NCBI GenBank assembly: GCA_036704125.1
Contig: DATNQI010000004.1
Span: 1 to 64,000, forward strand
DNA: 64,000 nt
From: Pantanalinema sp.
GTDB lineage: Bacteria; Cyanobacteriota; Sericytochromatia; S15B-MN24; UBA4093
Direction of reading: 5' to 3'
In this document: piece by piece, positions 1 to 8,832 of the stretch
How the letters are laid out: each line of letters opens with the position of its first letter
Numbering within the stretch: the stretch's first letter is position 1
Made by a program: the position numbers and the translations under genes
The notes under the pieces: model-generated
Told to the model about the DNA's origin: nothing
Databases searched by the model: none
What the model saw: the letters and a program-made list of their open reading frames with translations, nothing else

Positions 1-414
1 GCAGCTCAGCCAGCCCGTCCCGTTCCACTGCAAGAGGGTGCGGAAGCGGGCCGCGCTGGAGCCCGGGGCCTGGTTGTTAAGCCCCTTCACCGCCTCGAGG
101 ATGTAGGTCGCCCCGTTGGCCGGCGCGTAGCCGCCGAGGCTCAGGCTGAAGTTGCCCGAGGCGTCCGTCTTCCCGGTCGCCACCGTCGTGTTGGCCGCGT
201 CGATGAAGGAGACCGTCGCCGCGTTCACCACGTCCGAGGGCAGGGCCTGCGCCTGCCGGGCGTCGGGCGCGCTCAGGCGCCCATGAACCGAGGCGCTCGC
301 GATCGCCGAGCCCGCCGCGGCGCGATCCCCGATCGCGGGCACGTTCGGCCGCAGCGCCTGGCAACCGAGCAAGGTCAGGGCGAGCACGATCATCGTCCAG
401 CGCGGAAGCTTCAT
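1..414 (-). CDS. Lipoprotein with shared YxLEAVKGL module (3' end outside window)
   Basis: The first 138 residues are visible and the frame is open to the window edge. It starts with a lipoprotein signal (MKLPRWTMIVLALTLLGC), so the mature protein should begin at Cys18 and be lipid-anchored in the envelope. Residues of about 60-135 hold the module shared with the proteins at 424-1401 and 2987-3985: an ATVSFID start, a TDASGNFSLSL strand pair like a carboxypeptidase regulatory domain, then YILEAVKGLNN and a RFRTLLQW segment. The ATG at 414 is preferred over the ATG six bases upstream because AGGAG lies six bases before it. The gap to the upstream gene is nine bases, so it is the last visible gene of a five-gene operon. 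The function is unknown. Confidence 0.8.
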   Translation of the reverse strand, partial: MKLPRWTMIVLALTLLGCQALRPNVPAIGDRAAAGSAIASASVHGRLSAPDARQAQALPSDVVNAATVSFIDAANTTVATGKTDASGNFSLSLGGYAPANGATYILEAVKGLNNQAPGSSAARFRTLLQWNGTGWLSC

Positions 415-423
415 GGTCATCTC

Positions 424-1401
424 CTATGGCTGCAGGCCGCCGGACACGAGCGGAACGAGGGTAAAGGAAGCCGTCGCCGACTGTCCCCCCACCGACACCC
501 GCACCTCACCCGTGGCCGCTCCTTGCGGGACGCGGACCTTGAGCGCCGTGGGGGTCGCCTGGAGGAGGTCCGCCGTCGCTGCGGGGCTGAAGACGACGCT
601 CGCGGAAGCGGTAAAGCCCGACCCTCGGACCGAGACCGTGTCGCCCGCCGTGGCCAGGGCCGGATCCAGGTCCGTCACGCTCAGGCTCGCCCCGAAGCCG
701 ATTTTCAGGTCATAGGCGCCGTTCTCGTAGCGCACCCCGTCGAAGGGATCGCGATCGTCGGCCAAGAGGGTCGCGACCAGGGCGCGCAGGCTGGCGAAGT
801 CGCCCTCCTGGACGCCCGTGACGCCGGGGTTGTTGACGAAGGTGTCCGGCGAATCGCCGGCCGGGACCCCCGGGTAGAGCCGCCCGAGCAGCGTCAGCGG
901 GTCGACGGGCGAGGTGGACTCTCGCAGGCTGACCATGAGGCAGAGGGCCGTGGTCGACTGGTTGATGAGGATGGCGAAGCCGGGGGCGGCGCTCGTGAGC
1001 GAGCGCCAGCCGCCGCCTTGGTACTGGATGAAGGTGCGGACCCGCACGGCGTCCTTGCCGACCGCGTTCGAGGAGAGGCCCTTCACCGCCTCGAGGTAAT
1101 AGACCTGGTTCGCGAGCGTCTGCTTCTTGAAGCCCATCCGGAAGCGCCCCTGGGCGTCGGTCAGGCTGGTCGCGACGGTCTCGTTCCGGACCGGGTCGAT
1201 CACCGACACCGTCGCGGCGGTCGCGACCTCCTCGATGAGGGCCTGCGCGCGATACCGCGGAAACACGACCCGGCCGAAGAGGCTTTTCTCGGGGGCCGCG
1301 TCCGGCGTGCGGGCTGCCGGGCACGCGACGAGGCACAGCGCGGCCACCAGCCACGCCGCGCCTCCAAGCACCTTGCTCACCCATCCCGTCACGTCGTGCA
1401 T
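424..1401 (-). CDS. Lipoprotein with shared module and C-terminal IPT/TIG-like domain
   Basis: About 325 residues. A lipobox (LVALCLVAC) near residues 16-24 predicts an outer envelope lipoprotein. The shared module follows: ATVSVIDPV, TDAQGRFRMGF, YYLEAVKGLSSN and RVRTFIQY, then a helical part containing STSPVDPLTLLGRL. The last 85 residues look like an IPT/TIG immunoglobulin-like fold (DLDPALATAGDTVSVRGSGF to the end). The ATG at 1401 directly abuts an AGAAGAGG Shine-Dalgarno, so the GTG nine bases downstream (1392), with normal spacing, may be the true start. It lies nine bases after the preceding gene in the same operon. The family is not recognised; an adhesive or surface-display role is only inference from the Ig-like fold. 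Confidence 0.8.
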   Translation of the reverse strand: MHDVTGWVSKVLGGAAWLVAALCLVACPAARTPDAAPEKSLFGRVVFPRYRAQALIEEVATAATVSVIDPVRNETVATSLTDAQGRFRMGFKKQTLANQVYYLEAVKGLSSNAVGKDAVRVRTFIQYQGGGWRSLTSAAPGFAILINQSTTALCLMVSLRESTSPVDPLTLLGRLYPGVPAGDSPDTFVNNPGVTGVQEGDFASLRALVATLLADDRDPFDGVRYENGAYDLKIGFGASLSVTDLDPALATAGDTVSVRGSGFTASASVVFSPAATADLLQATPTALKVRVPQGAATGEVRVSVGGQSATASFTLVPLVSGGLQP

Positions 1402-1409
1402 CCTCTTCT

Positions 1410-2420
1410 CTACGGCGTCGGTGGCGGCGGCGGGGTCCCGATGGTGTCGACCACCACCGAGGCCGTGGCCTTGCGGCCGCCGGCCGTTACCACGACGGTG
1501 GCGGACCCGGTCGCATCTTGCGCCTGGAAGAAACCGCCCACCAGGGAGAACTGCGGACCGGTCGTCCCTTCGCCGAAGACCGGCGCAGGGACGACGTCCT
1601 CCATGGACCACTCGAAGCGGACGTCGGCGATCGGCTGCAAGCCGGCCGCATCCCGGTAGGCCGTCGCGATGAAGCGCCGGGTGCCGTAGGTCGCCATGGT
1701 CGCCTCGGACGGCGTGAGCGCGAGGTGGTCGATGACCTGGGACTGGAAGGTCTTCTGCTGGCTGGAAGGGATGGCGATGCCATCCACCGCGATCGCGATC
1801 ACGGGCGCCGCCCCGGCCCAGTCGGGAAGGCCGTTGAGATAGACGATGCTGCTCCCGGGCTGCAGCATCTCCTTCGGCACGGGGCGCCCGTCCACCAGCA
1901 CCGAGTAGGTGCCGCCGGGCGGCGGGGCGAGGTTCGCGCCCCGGAGCTGGATTTGCGTGGTGGGGGGGCCGCTCGTGGGAACGATCGAATCCAGTCGCGG
2001 GGGAGCCGAGGGGACGAGAACGAGCCTCGCAGGCACGCTTCGATTGGCCAGGACGCGGACCGAGACCGCGTCGGAAGCGACCGCTCCCCCGCCGGCTCGA
2101 CGGGCGATCGCCGAGAGCGAGTAGGTGCCGGCCGGGATGCCCGGCAGGTTCGCCGTGGCCAGTGGACGCGCGATCGAGGCGGTCGCCACCAGCGCGCTCT
2201 GCGCGTCGCGCAGCTCGAGATCGAGGGTGGTCGTGCTCAGGGGAATCGCCTGCGCATCGTAGGCGGGCCAGCGAATGCTCACCGTGAGCGACCCGACCCC
2301 TTGTGAAAGGGGGGGCGAAACGGCAGCAAGCCCGGCAGCAGCCCCCGCTCGTGGCGCAGGGGACGTACACCCGAGCGCGCCGAGGGCGAGGATGAGGAGG
2401 GCAAGGGGAAACGGACGCAT
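1410..2420 (-). CDS. Lipoprotein with Ig-like (TIG and Big2-like) domains
   Basis: 336 residues. The N-terminus MRPFPLALLILALGALGC is a lipoprotein signal. Residues 55-130 resemble a carboxypeptidase-type beta fold (LDLELRDAQSALVATASI). Around residue 150 a TIG-like start is visible (IVPTSGPPTTQIQLRGANL). Residues 230-325 resemble a bacterial Ig-like group 2 domain, with a TATVVVTAGGRKATASVVV end, followed by a TPPPPPTP tail. It is the middle gene of the minus-strand lipoprotein operon, eight to nine bases from each neighbour. Unlike its two flanking paralogues it lacks the YYLEAVKGL module. The role is unknown; a surface binding or scaffolding protein is the best guess. Confidence 0.75.
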   Translation of the reverse strand: MRPFPLALLILALGALGCTSPAPRAGAAAGLAAVSPPLSQGVGSLTVSIRWPAYDAQAIPLSTTTLDLELRDAQSALVATASIARPLATANLPGIPAGTYSLSAIARRAGGGAVASDAVSVRVLANRSVPARLVLVPSAPPRLDSIVPTSGPPTTQIQLRGANLAPPPGGTYSVLVDGRPVPKEMLQPGSSIVYLNGLPDWAGAAPVIAIAVDGIAIPSSQQKTFQSQVIDHLALTPSEATMATYGTRRFIATAYRDAAGLQPIADVRFEWSMEDVVPAPVFGEGTTGPQFSLVGGFFQAQDATGSATVVVTAGGRKATASVVVDTIGTPPPPPTP

Positions 2421-2428
2421 GGGGCCTC

Positions 2429-2977
2429 CTACTCCACGGACACGGCGACGTCGCCCTCGGCGCGCACGACCACGTTGCGAACCCCGACGGCCTTGCCGTC
2501 CGCGGCGATCGCCTGGACCGTCACGTTCCAGGGGCCGGGACCCTCCCCTGTGCCGACGGCCGTCACCACCCCCATCCGATCGACGGCCGCGATGCCGGGG
2601 CTCAGCGAGACCCAGTCCACGCGCCCGTGATGGGAGCCGTCGGTCATGGTCACGGTCGCGGTGAGCTGAGCGAAGCCCGGCTGGCCCAGCGCAGCGCCCA
2701 CGGCCTCGGAGGAGCTCAGCCAGACTTCGGGGGCGAGCGGCGCGATCGCCACCGCGCTCGAGCGGGGCGGCGACGTGGGGGTCGGGGTGGGGGCGCTCGA
2801 CGCGGTGGGCGTGGCGGTCGGAGGCAGCGCCGACGAGAAGCCGTCCTCACCGTCGGCGCTCGAAGTGGGGGCCGTGCCGGCCCCGGGCAACGGGTCCTCG
2901 GTCGCCATGCACCCGACCAGCAGGAGCAAGGCGAGGCTGACGAGGAGGCGAGACGAGCGGTTCGAGCGTGGCGGCAT
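2429..2977 (-). CDS. Small lipoprotein with a Big2-type Ig-like domain
   Basis: 182 residues. It starts with a positively charged N-terminus and lipobox (LLLLVGC, Cys near residue 23). Residues 30-75 are a Pro/Thr/Ser-rich linker (TPTASSAPTPTPTSPP). Residues 85-182 form one Ig-like domain of the Big2 type: WLSSSEAVGAALGQP, VDWVSLSPGIAAVDRMGVVTAV and VQAIAADGKAVG are typical strands. The ATG at 2977 has GAGG seven bases upstream and is preferred to the GTG three bases earlier; the stop codon of the gene before overlaps this Shine-Dalgarno, indicating translational coupling. Function unknown. Confidence 0.75.
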   Translation of the reverse strand: MPPRSNRSSRLLVSLALLLLVGCMATEDPLPGAGTAPTSSADGEDGFSSALPPTATPTASSAPTPTPTSPPRSSAVAIAPLAPEVWLSSSEAVGAALGQPGFAQLTATVTMTDGSHHGRVDWVSLSPGIAAVDRMGVVTAVGTGEGPGPWNVTVQAIAADGKAVGVRNVVVRAEGDVAVSVE

Positions 2978-2986
2978 CACATGGCC

Positions 2987-3985
2987 TCAAGGGTTCACGC
3001 GACCGCCCACGTCCGTCCCTCCGGGCGTGGGGGTCGGCTCTGGAGCCGGATCCGGGAAGAGGGCGCCCTGCGCGGGCGGCACGACGGTCAGGGAGGCCGT
3101 CGCGCGGCCCGTCTCCGCCGTCACGCTCAGGACGCCGCTGGTCGCTCCCGAGGGCACCAGCACCACCAGAGACGTGCTCGCCCCCGACTCGACGCTCAGC
3201 AAGAGCCCGTTCAGGCTCACGGCGTTGCGTTCCGGCGGCAGCTGGAAGCCGTCCCCGCGAAGCGTGAGGCGCTCGTCGACGGCCACGGGGTTCGGGTGGA
3301 CCGCCGCGAGGAAGAGCGGGTGAACCCCCGCCGGCAGCTTGAGGGCATAGCGGCTCTCGTCGTAGGCCAGCGCCTCCAGGGGATCGCGATCGCCTGCCAG
3401 GGCTTCCAGCACCAGCGCCTGGACCCGATCGAACTCAGCGGGGCTGACGCCGGTGCCGTCCGCCGCGAAGACGTCCGGCGCCCCGAGGGTCAGCTTGCCG
3501 ATCAAGGCTTCCGGGGGAACCGGCGAGGCGCCCGCGCGCAGGGCGACGATGGCGGCGAGCGCGGTCGTCGAGACCCCGATGGAGGCGTCCCCCGTCGTCA
3601 AGGCCTGCCATCGGACGCCGTCCCACCGCACGAGCGTCCTGAGCCGGACCGCGTCATGGGCGGCCTGGTTGGAGCTGAGCCCCTTGATGGCCTCCAGGTA
3701 GTAGGTGCGCACCTGGGGCCGGAAGCCCGCGAGCGCGAGCGAGAAGGAGCGATCGGGCCTGGTCAGGGTGGTGGCGATGGTACGGCCAAGCGCCGGGTCG
3801 ATGAGCGAGACCGTCGCGGCGGTGCCCACCTCGGCCTCGCTCGCCTGGACCGACCAGCCCGGCAGCGCCCGCACCTCCCCGCGCAGCCCGGTCTGCGTCA
3901 CGGGAGACGCCGCCACGCAGGCCGTCAGCAAGCCACTGAGAGCCACGAGCCGCGAGATTGAAGACAGGAGCGCGCGCGTCCGCAT
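2987..3985 (-). CDS. Lipoprotein with shared module and IPT/TIG-like domain (first gene of operon)
   Basis: 332 residues. The first Met (3985) has GAGAGG six bases upstream and begins a lipoprotein signal ending in LLTAC. The module shared with its operon neighbours is complete: ATVSLIDPALG, RSFSLALAGF, YYLEAIKGLSSN, RLRTLVRW, then SPVPPEALIGKLTLG. A TIG-like domain follows (residues about 215-300, AVDERLTLRGDGF), and the protein ends in a proline-rich tail. It is the promoter-proximal gene of the minus-strand operon and is divergent from the ATPase regulator at 4143, whose product is a candidate controller. The longer frame to 4249 would add 88 residues without a signal peptide and is rejected. 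Confidence 0.8.
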   Translation of the reverse strand: MRTRALLSSISRLVALSGLLTACVAASPVTQTGLRGEVRALPGWSVQASEAEVGTAATVSLIDPALGRTIATTLTRPDRSFSLALAGFRPQVRTYYLEAIKGLSSNQAAHDAVRLRTLVRWDGVRWQALTTGDASIGVSTTALAAIVALRAGASPVPPEALIGKLTLGAPDVFAADGTGVSPAEFDRVQALVLEALAGDRDPLEALAYDESRYALKLPAGVHPLFLAAVHPNPVAVDERLTLRGDGFQLPPERNAVSLNGLLLSVESGASTSLVVLVPSGATSGVLSVTAETGRATASLTVVPPAQGALFPDPAPEPTPTPGGTDVGGRVNP

Positions 3986-4035
3986 CGGGAGCCTCTCGAG
4001 CGTCGCTCCGATCTTTTGGAGATGGAGCTTCGCTC

Positions 4036-4075
4036 TTTGGGTAAGCATTGAATGACAAGGATCACCTACCCGAAA
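4036..4075. promoter_or_regulatory. Candidate operator between divergent lipoprotein operon and regulator
   Basis: The 157-base divergent gap contains an imperfect inverted repeat, TTTGGGTA at 4036-4043 and TACCCGAAA at 4067-4075, separated by 23 bases. It could bind the regulator encoded next door. No convincing -35/-10 pair could be assigned on either strand. This is a weak call based only on symmetry and position. Confidence 0.25.
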
Positions 4076-4142
4076 CCCGCTCGTCGCGCCATATACAAAC
4101 CGTCTACAGGCCATTGCAGCACAGCGTTCGACTGGAAGAAAG

Positions 4143-6533
4143 ATGACCCCGGAACACCTCGGCAAGACCACCCTGCTCATCGCCGGCCCTCGCGCCGGCA
4201 AGACCGCCCAGCTCTTGGAGTGGCGCGAATCGTGTCGCTTGCCGACCATTTACTTTCGCCTGACGCCGGAGGATGCCGAGCCGGCCTTCGCCCTGCGGCG
4301 CATGCTCAGGGACTGGCCCAGCATCCGGACCCACTTCGAGGCGCTCCGCGCGGAGCTTCCCTCCCTCCCCTGGGGGGCCGTGCTCGCCATGGCCATCGAC
4401 GAGGTCCTCCCCGATCTGTGCCTCTTGCTCGACGACTTCCACCTCAGCGAGGAGACGCCGGAGGCCGCCAGCTGGCTTGCGCTCGTTCGCCACTTCCCCC
4501 CCACGGGCACCCTCGCCGTCGCTTCCCGCCACCGGCTGCCCGAGCTCGAGCGCACGCCGCTGATCGTGTGGGACGCCGACCACCCGGCCTTCTCGGAGGC
4601 CCCGACCCGCGAGGACCTCGAGGGCTTGCCCCGATCGCTGCTCGCCAAGGCCGTCGTCATGCACGTCGTGGGCGAGGCCTCCCCCTCCTGCGAGGGGGCG
4701 GAGCTTGTCCGCCGCAACATCGCTCTCCAGATGCCCGTCGGGACTCACCGCCTGCGAGCGGCATGGCAAGCGATCGCGGGGGTCGCGGCTTCACCCGCCA
4801 TCCCTGCGATCTGGGGCGAGGTCGAGGCCGAGCTGCGGGGCTTCGTTCGGCGTCACCTGCGCAAGGGCAAGGAGCTTTCGATCCCGGGCATCCTGGAGCG
4901 GATCCCGAGCGAGGTCCGGGCCCGCAGCCCCTTCCTGCTCGAGGTGGAAGGGGAGATCCACCTCGAGGCCCGACGCTTTCTCGAAGCCCGCGAGTGCTTC
5001 CGAAGGGCGATGGACCTCGCGCCCGACCCCCTGTCCCGGCGCGACCTCCTGATCCACCTGCTCGCGGCCGCCGTCTACCTCTCGGACGACGCCCAAGCCG
5101 CCGCGATCCTGGAGAGGCTCGTTCCCGAGGAAGGGAGCGATCCCCCTTACATGGAGGCCCACCTGCTTTACTGGCGCGGGAGGATGGCGCTGGACGCCGG
5201 GCGCGTCGACGAAGCGCTGGCGACCTTCCAGCGGGTCCTGAACGTCCCGGCTTCCGGCGATCAAAGGGTCACGCGCAGCCACGCGCGTGCCCTGATCTAC
5301 CTGGTCAGCATCAACCACAACCTGGGGCACGTCGCGGACGCCACCTCGTTCGCGGAGCGGCTGGTCAACATGTGCCTGGCCTTCGACCTGCACCGCGATC
5401 TCTTGAGCGCCTTCTCCCTGCGCTGGCGCTGCCTGGTGCTGGGCGACTCCCGGCCCGCCTCGCTCGCCAAGCTCGTGGACATCCCCGAGGAAGCTTTCCT
5501 CGCCCCGAACCCCACCGCCCTCAACCTCTACCTCACCTGCTTCGCGGTGCGCGCCGACGCGATCGCGGCGTACGACCTCGCGCTGCGCCTCTTTCCGTTC
5601 GTCCTGGCGCACGCCGTCTCACAGCAGCTGACCATGCGCGTGCCGATCCTGAAGTACTGGCTCAGCCTCACCAAGATCAGAAGGGCCTCCGACGAGATCG
5701 ACCCGGCCCTCCTGCGCGCCATGTCGGCCGACGAGCAGTACGCGACCCTCACGCCCCTGAACTGGGCCAGTCTCTTCGTCCTGAGCGGTCAGCTCGACGA
5801 GGCGGAGGCCGCCATCCTGGCGCACGACGCCTGGAGCAGCGCAGAGGAGCGTGTGCGCGCCCGGCTCTACCTCGGCTGGATCCGCCACCGGCGCGGCGAT
5901 TCCGGGGCTGCCGACGAGGTCCGGGCGCTCTTGGCGACGCCCGAAGGCACCGGCATGTGGGAGATCGAGGTCGAGATCCTCGCGGAGCTCGGGCTGCGCG
6001 AAGCCCCCGCGCTCTTCCAGATGCGCGCGTTCGGCGAAACCGCCTTCGCGAGGGCGAAGCTCGCCTTGCCCCACTGGCCCCGAAAGAAGGCGCTGTCGCT
6101 CCTCGCGATCCTGGCCCTGCACCCGCAGGGGATCGAGGCCGAGGCCCTGCGCGATGCGCTGTACCGCGACTCGGACAACTCCGACCCGGCGGGCGCCCTG
6201 CGCAACCTGGTCTACGGCCTTCGCCAGGTGCTGACCCCGCTCGGCGCCGCCGACCTCCTCGAGGTGGCCCGGGGGGTCTACCGGTTCAAGTGGGAGCAGG
6301 TGGCGCACTGCGACCTTCACGAGTTCGACACCCTCTACCGCAAGGGGCAGGACCTCGAAACGGCCGGGCGACTCGAGGCCGCCGCCCTCTTCTACCGCAT
6401 GGCGGTCCTCACGGCCGACGGAGCCCTGTTCGCCGATCTCGGCGAGGACGTCTTCGAAGGCCCGCGCCGGGAGTACGCCGCGCGCCTCGAGCACGCCCAG
6501 GCCGTGGTCCGGGCTTCGGGGGCGCCCTGGTAG
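4143..6533 (+). CDS. ATPase-TPR-winged helix/BTAD transcriptional regulator (MalT/SARP-like)
   Basis: 796 residues. The N-terminal 200 residues resemble a STAND-type NTPase: a P-loop-like GPRAGKT at 15-21 (one residue short of the classical spacing) and a Walker B-like CLLLDDFH near residue 95. The middle (about 215-600) is helical with TPR-like repeats (EARECFRRAMDLAPDP, DEALATFQRVLNVP). The last 170 residues look like the winged-helix plus bacterial transcriptional activation domain of SARP/AfsR proteins (KKALSLLAILALHP, RNLVYGLRQVL, DLHEFDTLYRKGQDLE, LEAAALFYRMAVL). In AfsR the DNA-binding part is N-terminal; here it is C-terminal, as in MalT. It is likely to sense a ligand through the TPR region. 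The divergent lipoprotein operon is the obvious target. Confidence 0.75.
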   Translation: MTPEHLGKTTLLIAGPRAGKTAQLLEWRESCRLPTIYFRLTPEDAEPAFALRRMLRDWPSIRTHFEALRAELPSLPWGAVLAMAIDEVLPDLCLLLDDFHLSEETPEAASWLALVRHFPPTGTLAVASRHRLPELERTPLIVWDADHPAFSEAPTREDLEGLPRSLLAKAVVMHVVGEASPSCEGAELVRRNIALQMPVGTHRLRAAWQAIAGVAASPAIPAIWGEVEAELRGFVRRHLRKGKELSIPGILERIPSEVRARSPFLLEVEGEIHLEARRFLEARECFRRAMDLAPDPLSRRDLLIHLLAAAVYLSDDAQAAAILERLVPEEGSDPPYMEAHLLYWRGRMALDAGRVDEALATFQRVLNVPASGDQRVTRSHARALIYLVSINHNLGHVADATSFAERLVNMCLAFDLHRDLLSAFSLRWRCLVLGDSRPASLAKLVDIPEEAFLAPNPTALNLYLTCFAVRADAIAAYDLALRLFPFVLAHAVSQQLTMRVPILKYWLSLTKIRRASDEIDPALLRAMSADEQYATLTPLNWASLFVLSGQLDEAEAAILAHDAWSSAEERVRARLYLGWIRHRRGDSGAADEVRALLATPEGTGMWEIEVEILAELGLREAPALFQMRAFGETAFARAKLALPHWPRKKALSLLAILALHPQGIEAEALRDALYRDSDNSDPAGALRNLVYGLRQVLTPLGAADLLEVARGVYRFKWEQVAHCDLHEFDTLYRKGQDLETAGRLEAAALFYRMAVLTADGALFADLGEDVFEGPRREYAARLEHAQAVVRASGAPW

Positions 6534-6540
6534 AGGGGGC

Positions 6541-7767
6541 TCAGCCCGCCAGGTAGTCCAGGACGCTCTGCACGATCACCTTGACCCCGATCGGCAGGGC
6601 GTCCTCGTCGATGTCGAAGCTGGGATGGTGGTGGGGCTTGTCGAAGCCCTTGGCGGCGTTGAAGGAGCCGATGAGGAAGTAGCAGCCCGGCACCTTCTGC
6701 AGGAAGAAGGCCATGTCCTCGGAGCCCATGGTCCGCTCGGCCTCGACCACCCGCTCGACCCCGACGGCATGCTCGGCGGCCCTGCGCACCAGCCGGGTCA
6801 TCTCCCGGTCGTTGACCGTCACCGGGTACTGGTGCTTGTACCTGAGCTCGCAGCGCGCCCCGAAGGCCGAGGCCACCCCCTGGGCGAGGGCCTCGATCCG
6901 GCGGGGCATCTCGGCGCGCAGCCGCTCGTCGAAGGTGCGCACGGTCCCGCGCATCACCGCATCCTGCGCGATGATGTTGTGGCCCGAGCCCGCGGCGATC
7001 TGGCCCACGGTCAAGACCGCCGACTCGAGCGGCGAGACCATGCGGCTCACGACGGTCTGCAGGGCCGTGACGATGTGGGCGGCGACCACCACCGCGTCCA
7101 CCGAAAGGTGAGGATCGGCCCCGTGCCCCCCCTGGCCGCGGACGTGCAGCTCGAACTCGTCGGCCGAGGCCATCAGGGCCCCCTCGCGAATCCCGAGCGT
7201 GCCCACCGGCAGCTCGTTCCAGATGTGGAAGCCGAGGGCCGCGTCCACGCGGGGGCCCTCGAGCACCCCCTCCTCGATCATCAGGTCGGCGCCGCCGGGC
7301 CCCTCCTCGGCGGGCTGGAACACGAACTTGACGTTGCCGCACAGCCTGTCGCGGTGCGCGACCAGGAAGCGGATCGCGCCCAGCAGCATGGCCATGTGGG
7401 CGTCGTGGCCGCAGGCGTGCATCACCCCGGGGTTGCGCGAGACGTAGGAGTGGGGCGCCTCCTCGTGCAGGGGCAGGGCGTCGATGTCCGCCCGCACCAG
7501 CACCGTCTTGCCCGCTCGCGCACCCCGCAAGAGGGCCACCAGGCCGGTCTTGGCGATGCCGGTCTGGACCTCGAGGCCGAGGCCGTGGAGGGCCTGGGCG
7601 ATCCGGGCCGCGGTGTGGACCTCCTGGAAGCTCAGCTCGGGCCAGCGATGGAAGTCGCGCCGGGTCTCGACCAGCTCCGCGGTCATGGCGTCCACCGCGG
7701 CGTCGAGCTTCGAGAGCAGGGCGAGGCGATCGGCGGCGCAGGGATCCAGGAGCGGGGTCGTGTCCAT
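6541..7767 (-). CDS. M20 family amidohydrolase (N-acyl amino acid / IAA-amino acid hydrolase type)
   Basis: 408 residues, the usual size of M20D peptidases, which hydrolyse N-acyl or amide bonds with two metal ions. Metal-binding segments visible are HACGHDAHMAMLLG, with RADIDALP before it and PAEEGPGGADLMIEEG after it (the Glu-Glu pair is catalytic in the family). AGSGHNIIAQDA and GSEDMAFFLQ match conserved blocks of this subfamily. The chosen ATG (7767) is preceded by GGAG at seven bases; the frame extends upstream 20 codons without a better site. No signal peptide, so cytoplasmic. It is convergent with the regulator gene, seven bases apart. The substrate cannot be fixed from sequence; N-acetyl amino acid deacylation is likely. 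Confidence 0.9.
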   Translation of the reverse strand: MDTTPLLDPCAADRLALLSKLDAAVDAMTAELVETRRDFHRWPELSFQEVHTAARIAQALHGLGLEVQTGIAKTGLVALLRGARAGKTVLVRADIDALPLHEEAPHSYVSRNPGVMHACGHDAHMAMLLGAIRFLVAHRDRLCGNVKFVFQPAEEGPGGADLMIEEGVLEGPRVDAALGFHIWNELPVGTLGIREGALMASADEFELHVRGQGGHGADPHLSVDAVVVAAHIVTALQTVVSRMVSPLESAVLTVGQIAAGSGHNIIAQDAVMRGTVRTFDERLRAEMPRRIEALAQGVASAFGARCELRYKHQYPVTVNDREMTRLVRRAAEHAVGVERVVEAERTMGSEDMAFFLQKVPGCYFLIGSFNAAKGFDKPHHHPSFDIDEDALPIGVKVIVQSVLDYLAG

Positions 7768-7939
7768 TCGGTTCTCCGGCGATAGAGAGGGGTAAAGCGG
7801 CACGGGGGCCGCCTTCCATCTTATCAAAGGGACGAAGAGCGCGCAGCCCCGCGCCCTGGAGGCGCCGAGGCCGTAACGCCCGTTTAGCCCCCCAGGAGGC
7901 AGGGTACTGGAAGATCACACAGGCACGAGGAGCGCACGG

Positions 7940-8827
7940 ATGGTCCGAAGAATCTCAAGCGAGCCCGCCATCGCCCGTCCGCTCCGCGCGCCCCAGGCCC
8001 CGGCGCCCGCGCAGGCACCGGCGGTGAAGCCCGTGCCCGCCTCTCCTCCTCGCCCGGCGAAGGGGGAGAAGGCCTGGATGAGCGAGATCCTCTTCGAGGC
8101 CCAGTTCGATCCCCGCTTCCAGAACGCGCACCCGGGAGGGGCGGGGGAAGCCGAGCGCCCCGGCGCCTCGCGCCCCGGCACTTTCACCCGCTCGGCCCTG
8201 CTCGAGGCGAGCGAGGAGGCGCCGGTCGGCGAGCTGCCCCGCAGCCGGGGCCAGTACCGCGCCCTTCTCGGCCGTCTGTTCGACGCGAAGGCCGAGGACG
8301 CCGCTGAGGCCATGCGCGACGAGCCCGTCCTCTCGAGCATGCGCGAGGTGTGGCAGCCGGGCCGCCCCGAGGTCAACCGCCGCGTGGCAAGCGAGTTCAT
8401 GCGCTACTTCCTGCCCAAGCTGGGCGAGGCCTACGGCTTCAAGCCCTGCCCGGTTCAGTTCGACGACACCCTCTCGGGCGGCTACAACGGCCTCTACGAT
8501 CTCAGGCACGACCGGATCTACCTCCCCGAGAGGACGCTCTCGGGGACCTTCGCCGACTTCATCGACGTGGTCGCCCACGAGGAGATGCACTGCATGCAGG
8601 AGCGCCTCATCGCGCGCCTGCACCTGATCAAGCACGGCACCCCGCTCACCCCCGACGAGCGCGCGATCGCGACCTACTGGCGCAACGAGCAGCCCAAGTA
8701 CCGCTCGGCCATGGCCAACGGCTCAGCGATGAGCCCCGAGACGCGCGCGCGCTACCGCGAGATCGGCCAGGAGTACCACTCCATCCGGACCGGCGCGTAC
8801 ATGAGCGCGCGCCTGAGCACCCCCTGA
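7940..8827 (+). CDS. Putative zinc metalloprotein with HEEMH motif
   Basis: 295 residues of unknown family. The first 45 residues are Pro/Ala-rich and probably disordered. Residues 140-290 contain GGYNGLYDLRHDRIYLPE and FIDVVAHEEMHCMQERL, where HEEMH (213-217) fits the HExxH zinc-binding signature of metallopeptidases; a third ligand is not obvious, although Glu and His residues follow in EIGQEYHSIRTGAY. There is no signal peptide. The gene ends five bases before the TPR gene at 8833 and the two are probably co-transcribed. Proteolytic activity is inference from a five-residue motif. Confidence 0.65.
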   Translation: MVRRISSEPAIARPLRAPQAPAPAQAPAVKPVPASPPRPAKGEKAWMSEILFEAQFDPRFQNAHPGGAGEAERPGASRPGTFTRSALLEASEEAPVGELPRSRGQYRALLGRLFDAKAEDAAEAMRDEPVLSSMREVWQPGRPEVNRRVASEFMRYFLPKLGEAYGFKPCPVQFDDTLSGGYNGLYDLRHDRIYLPERTLSGTFADFIDVVAHEEMHCMQERLIARLHLIKHGTPLTPDERAIATYWRNEQPKYRSAMANGSAMSPETRARYREIGQEYHSIRTGAYMSARLSTP

Positions 8828-8832
8828 CGGCC

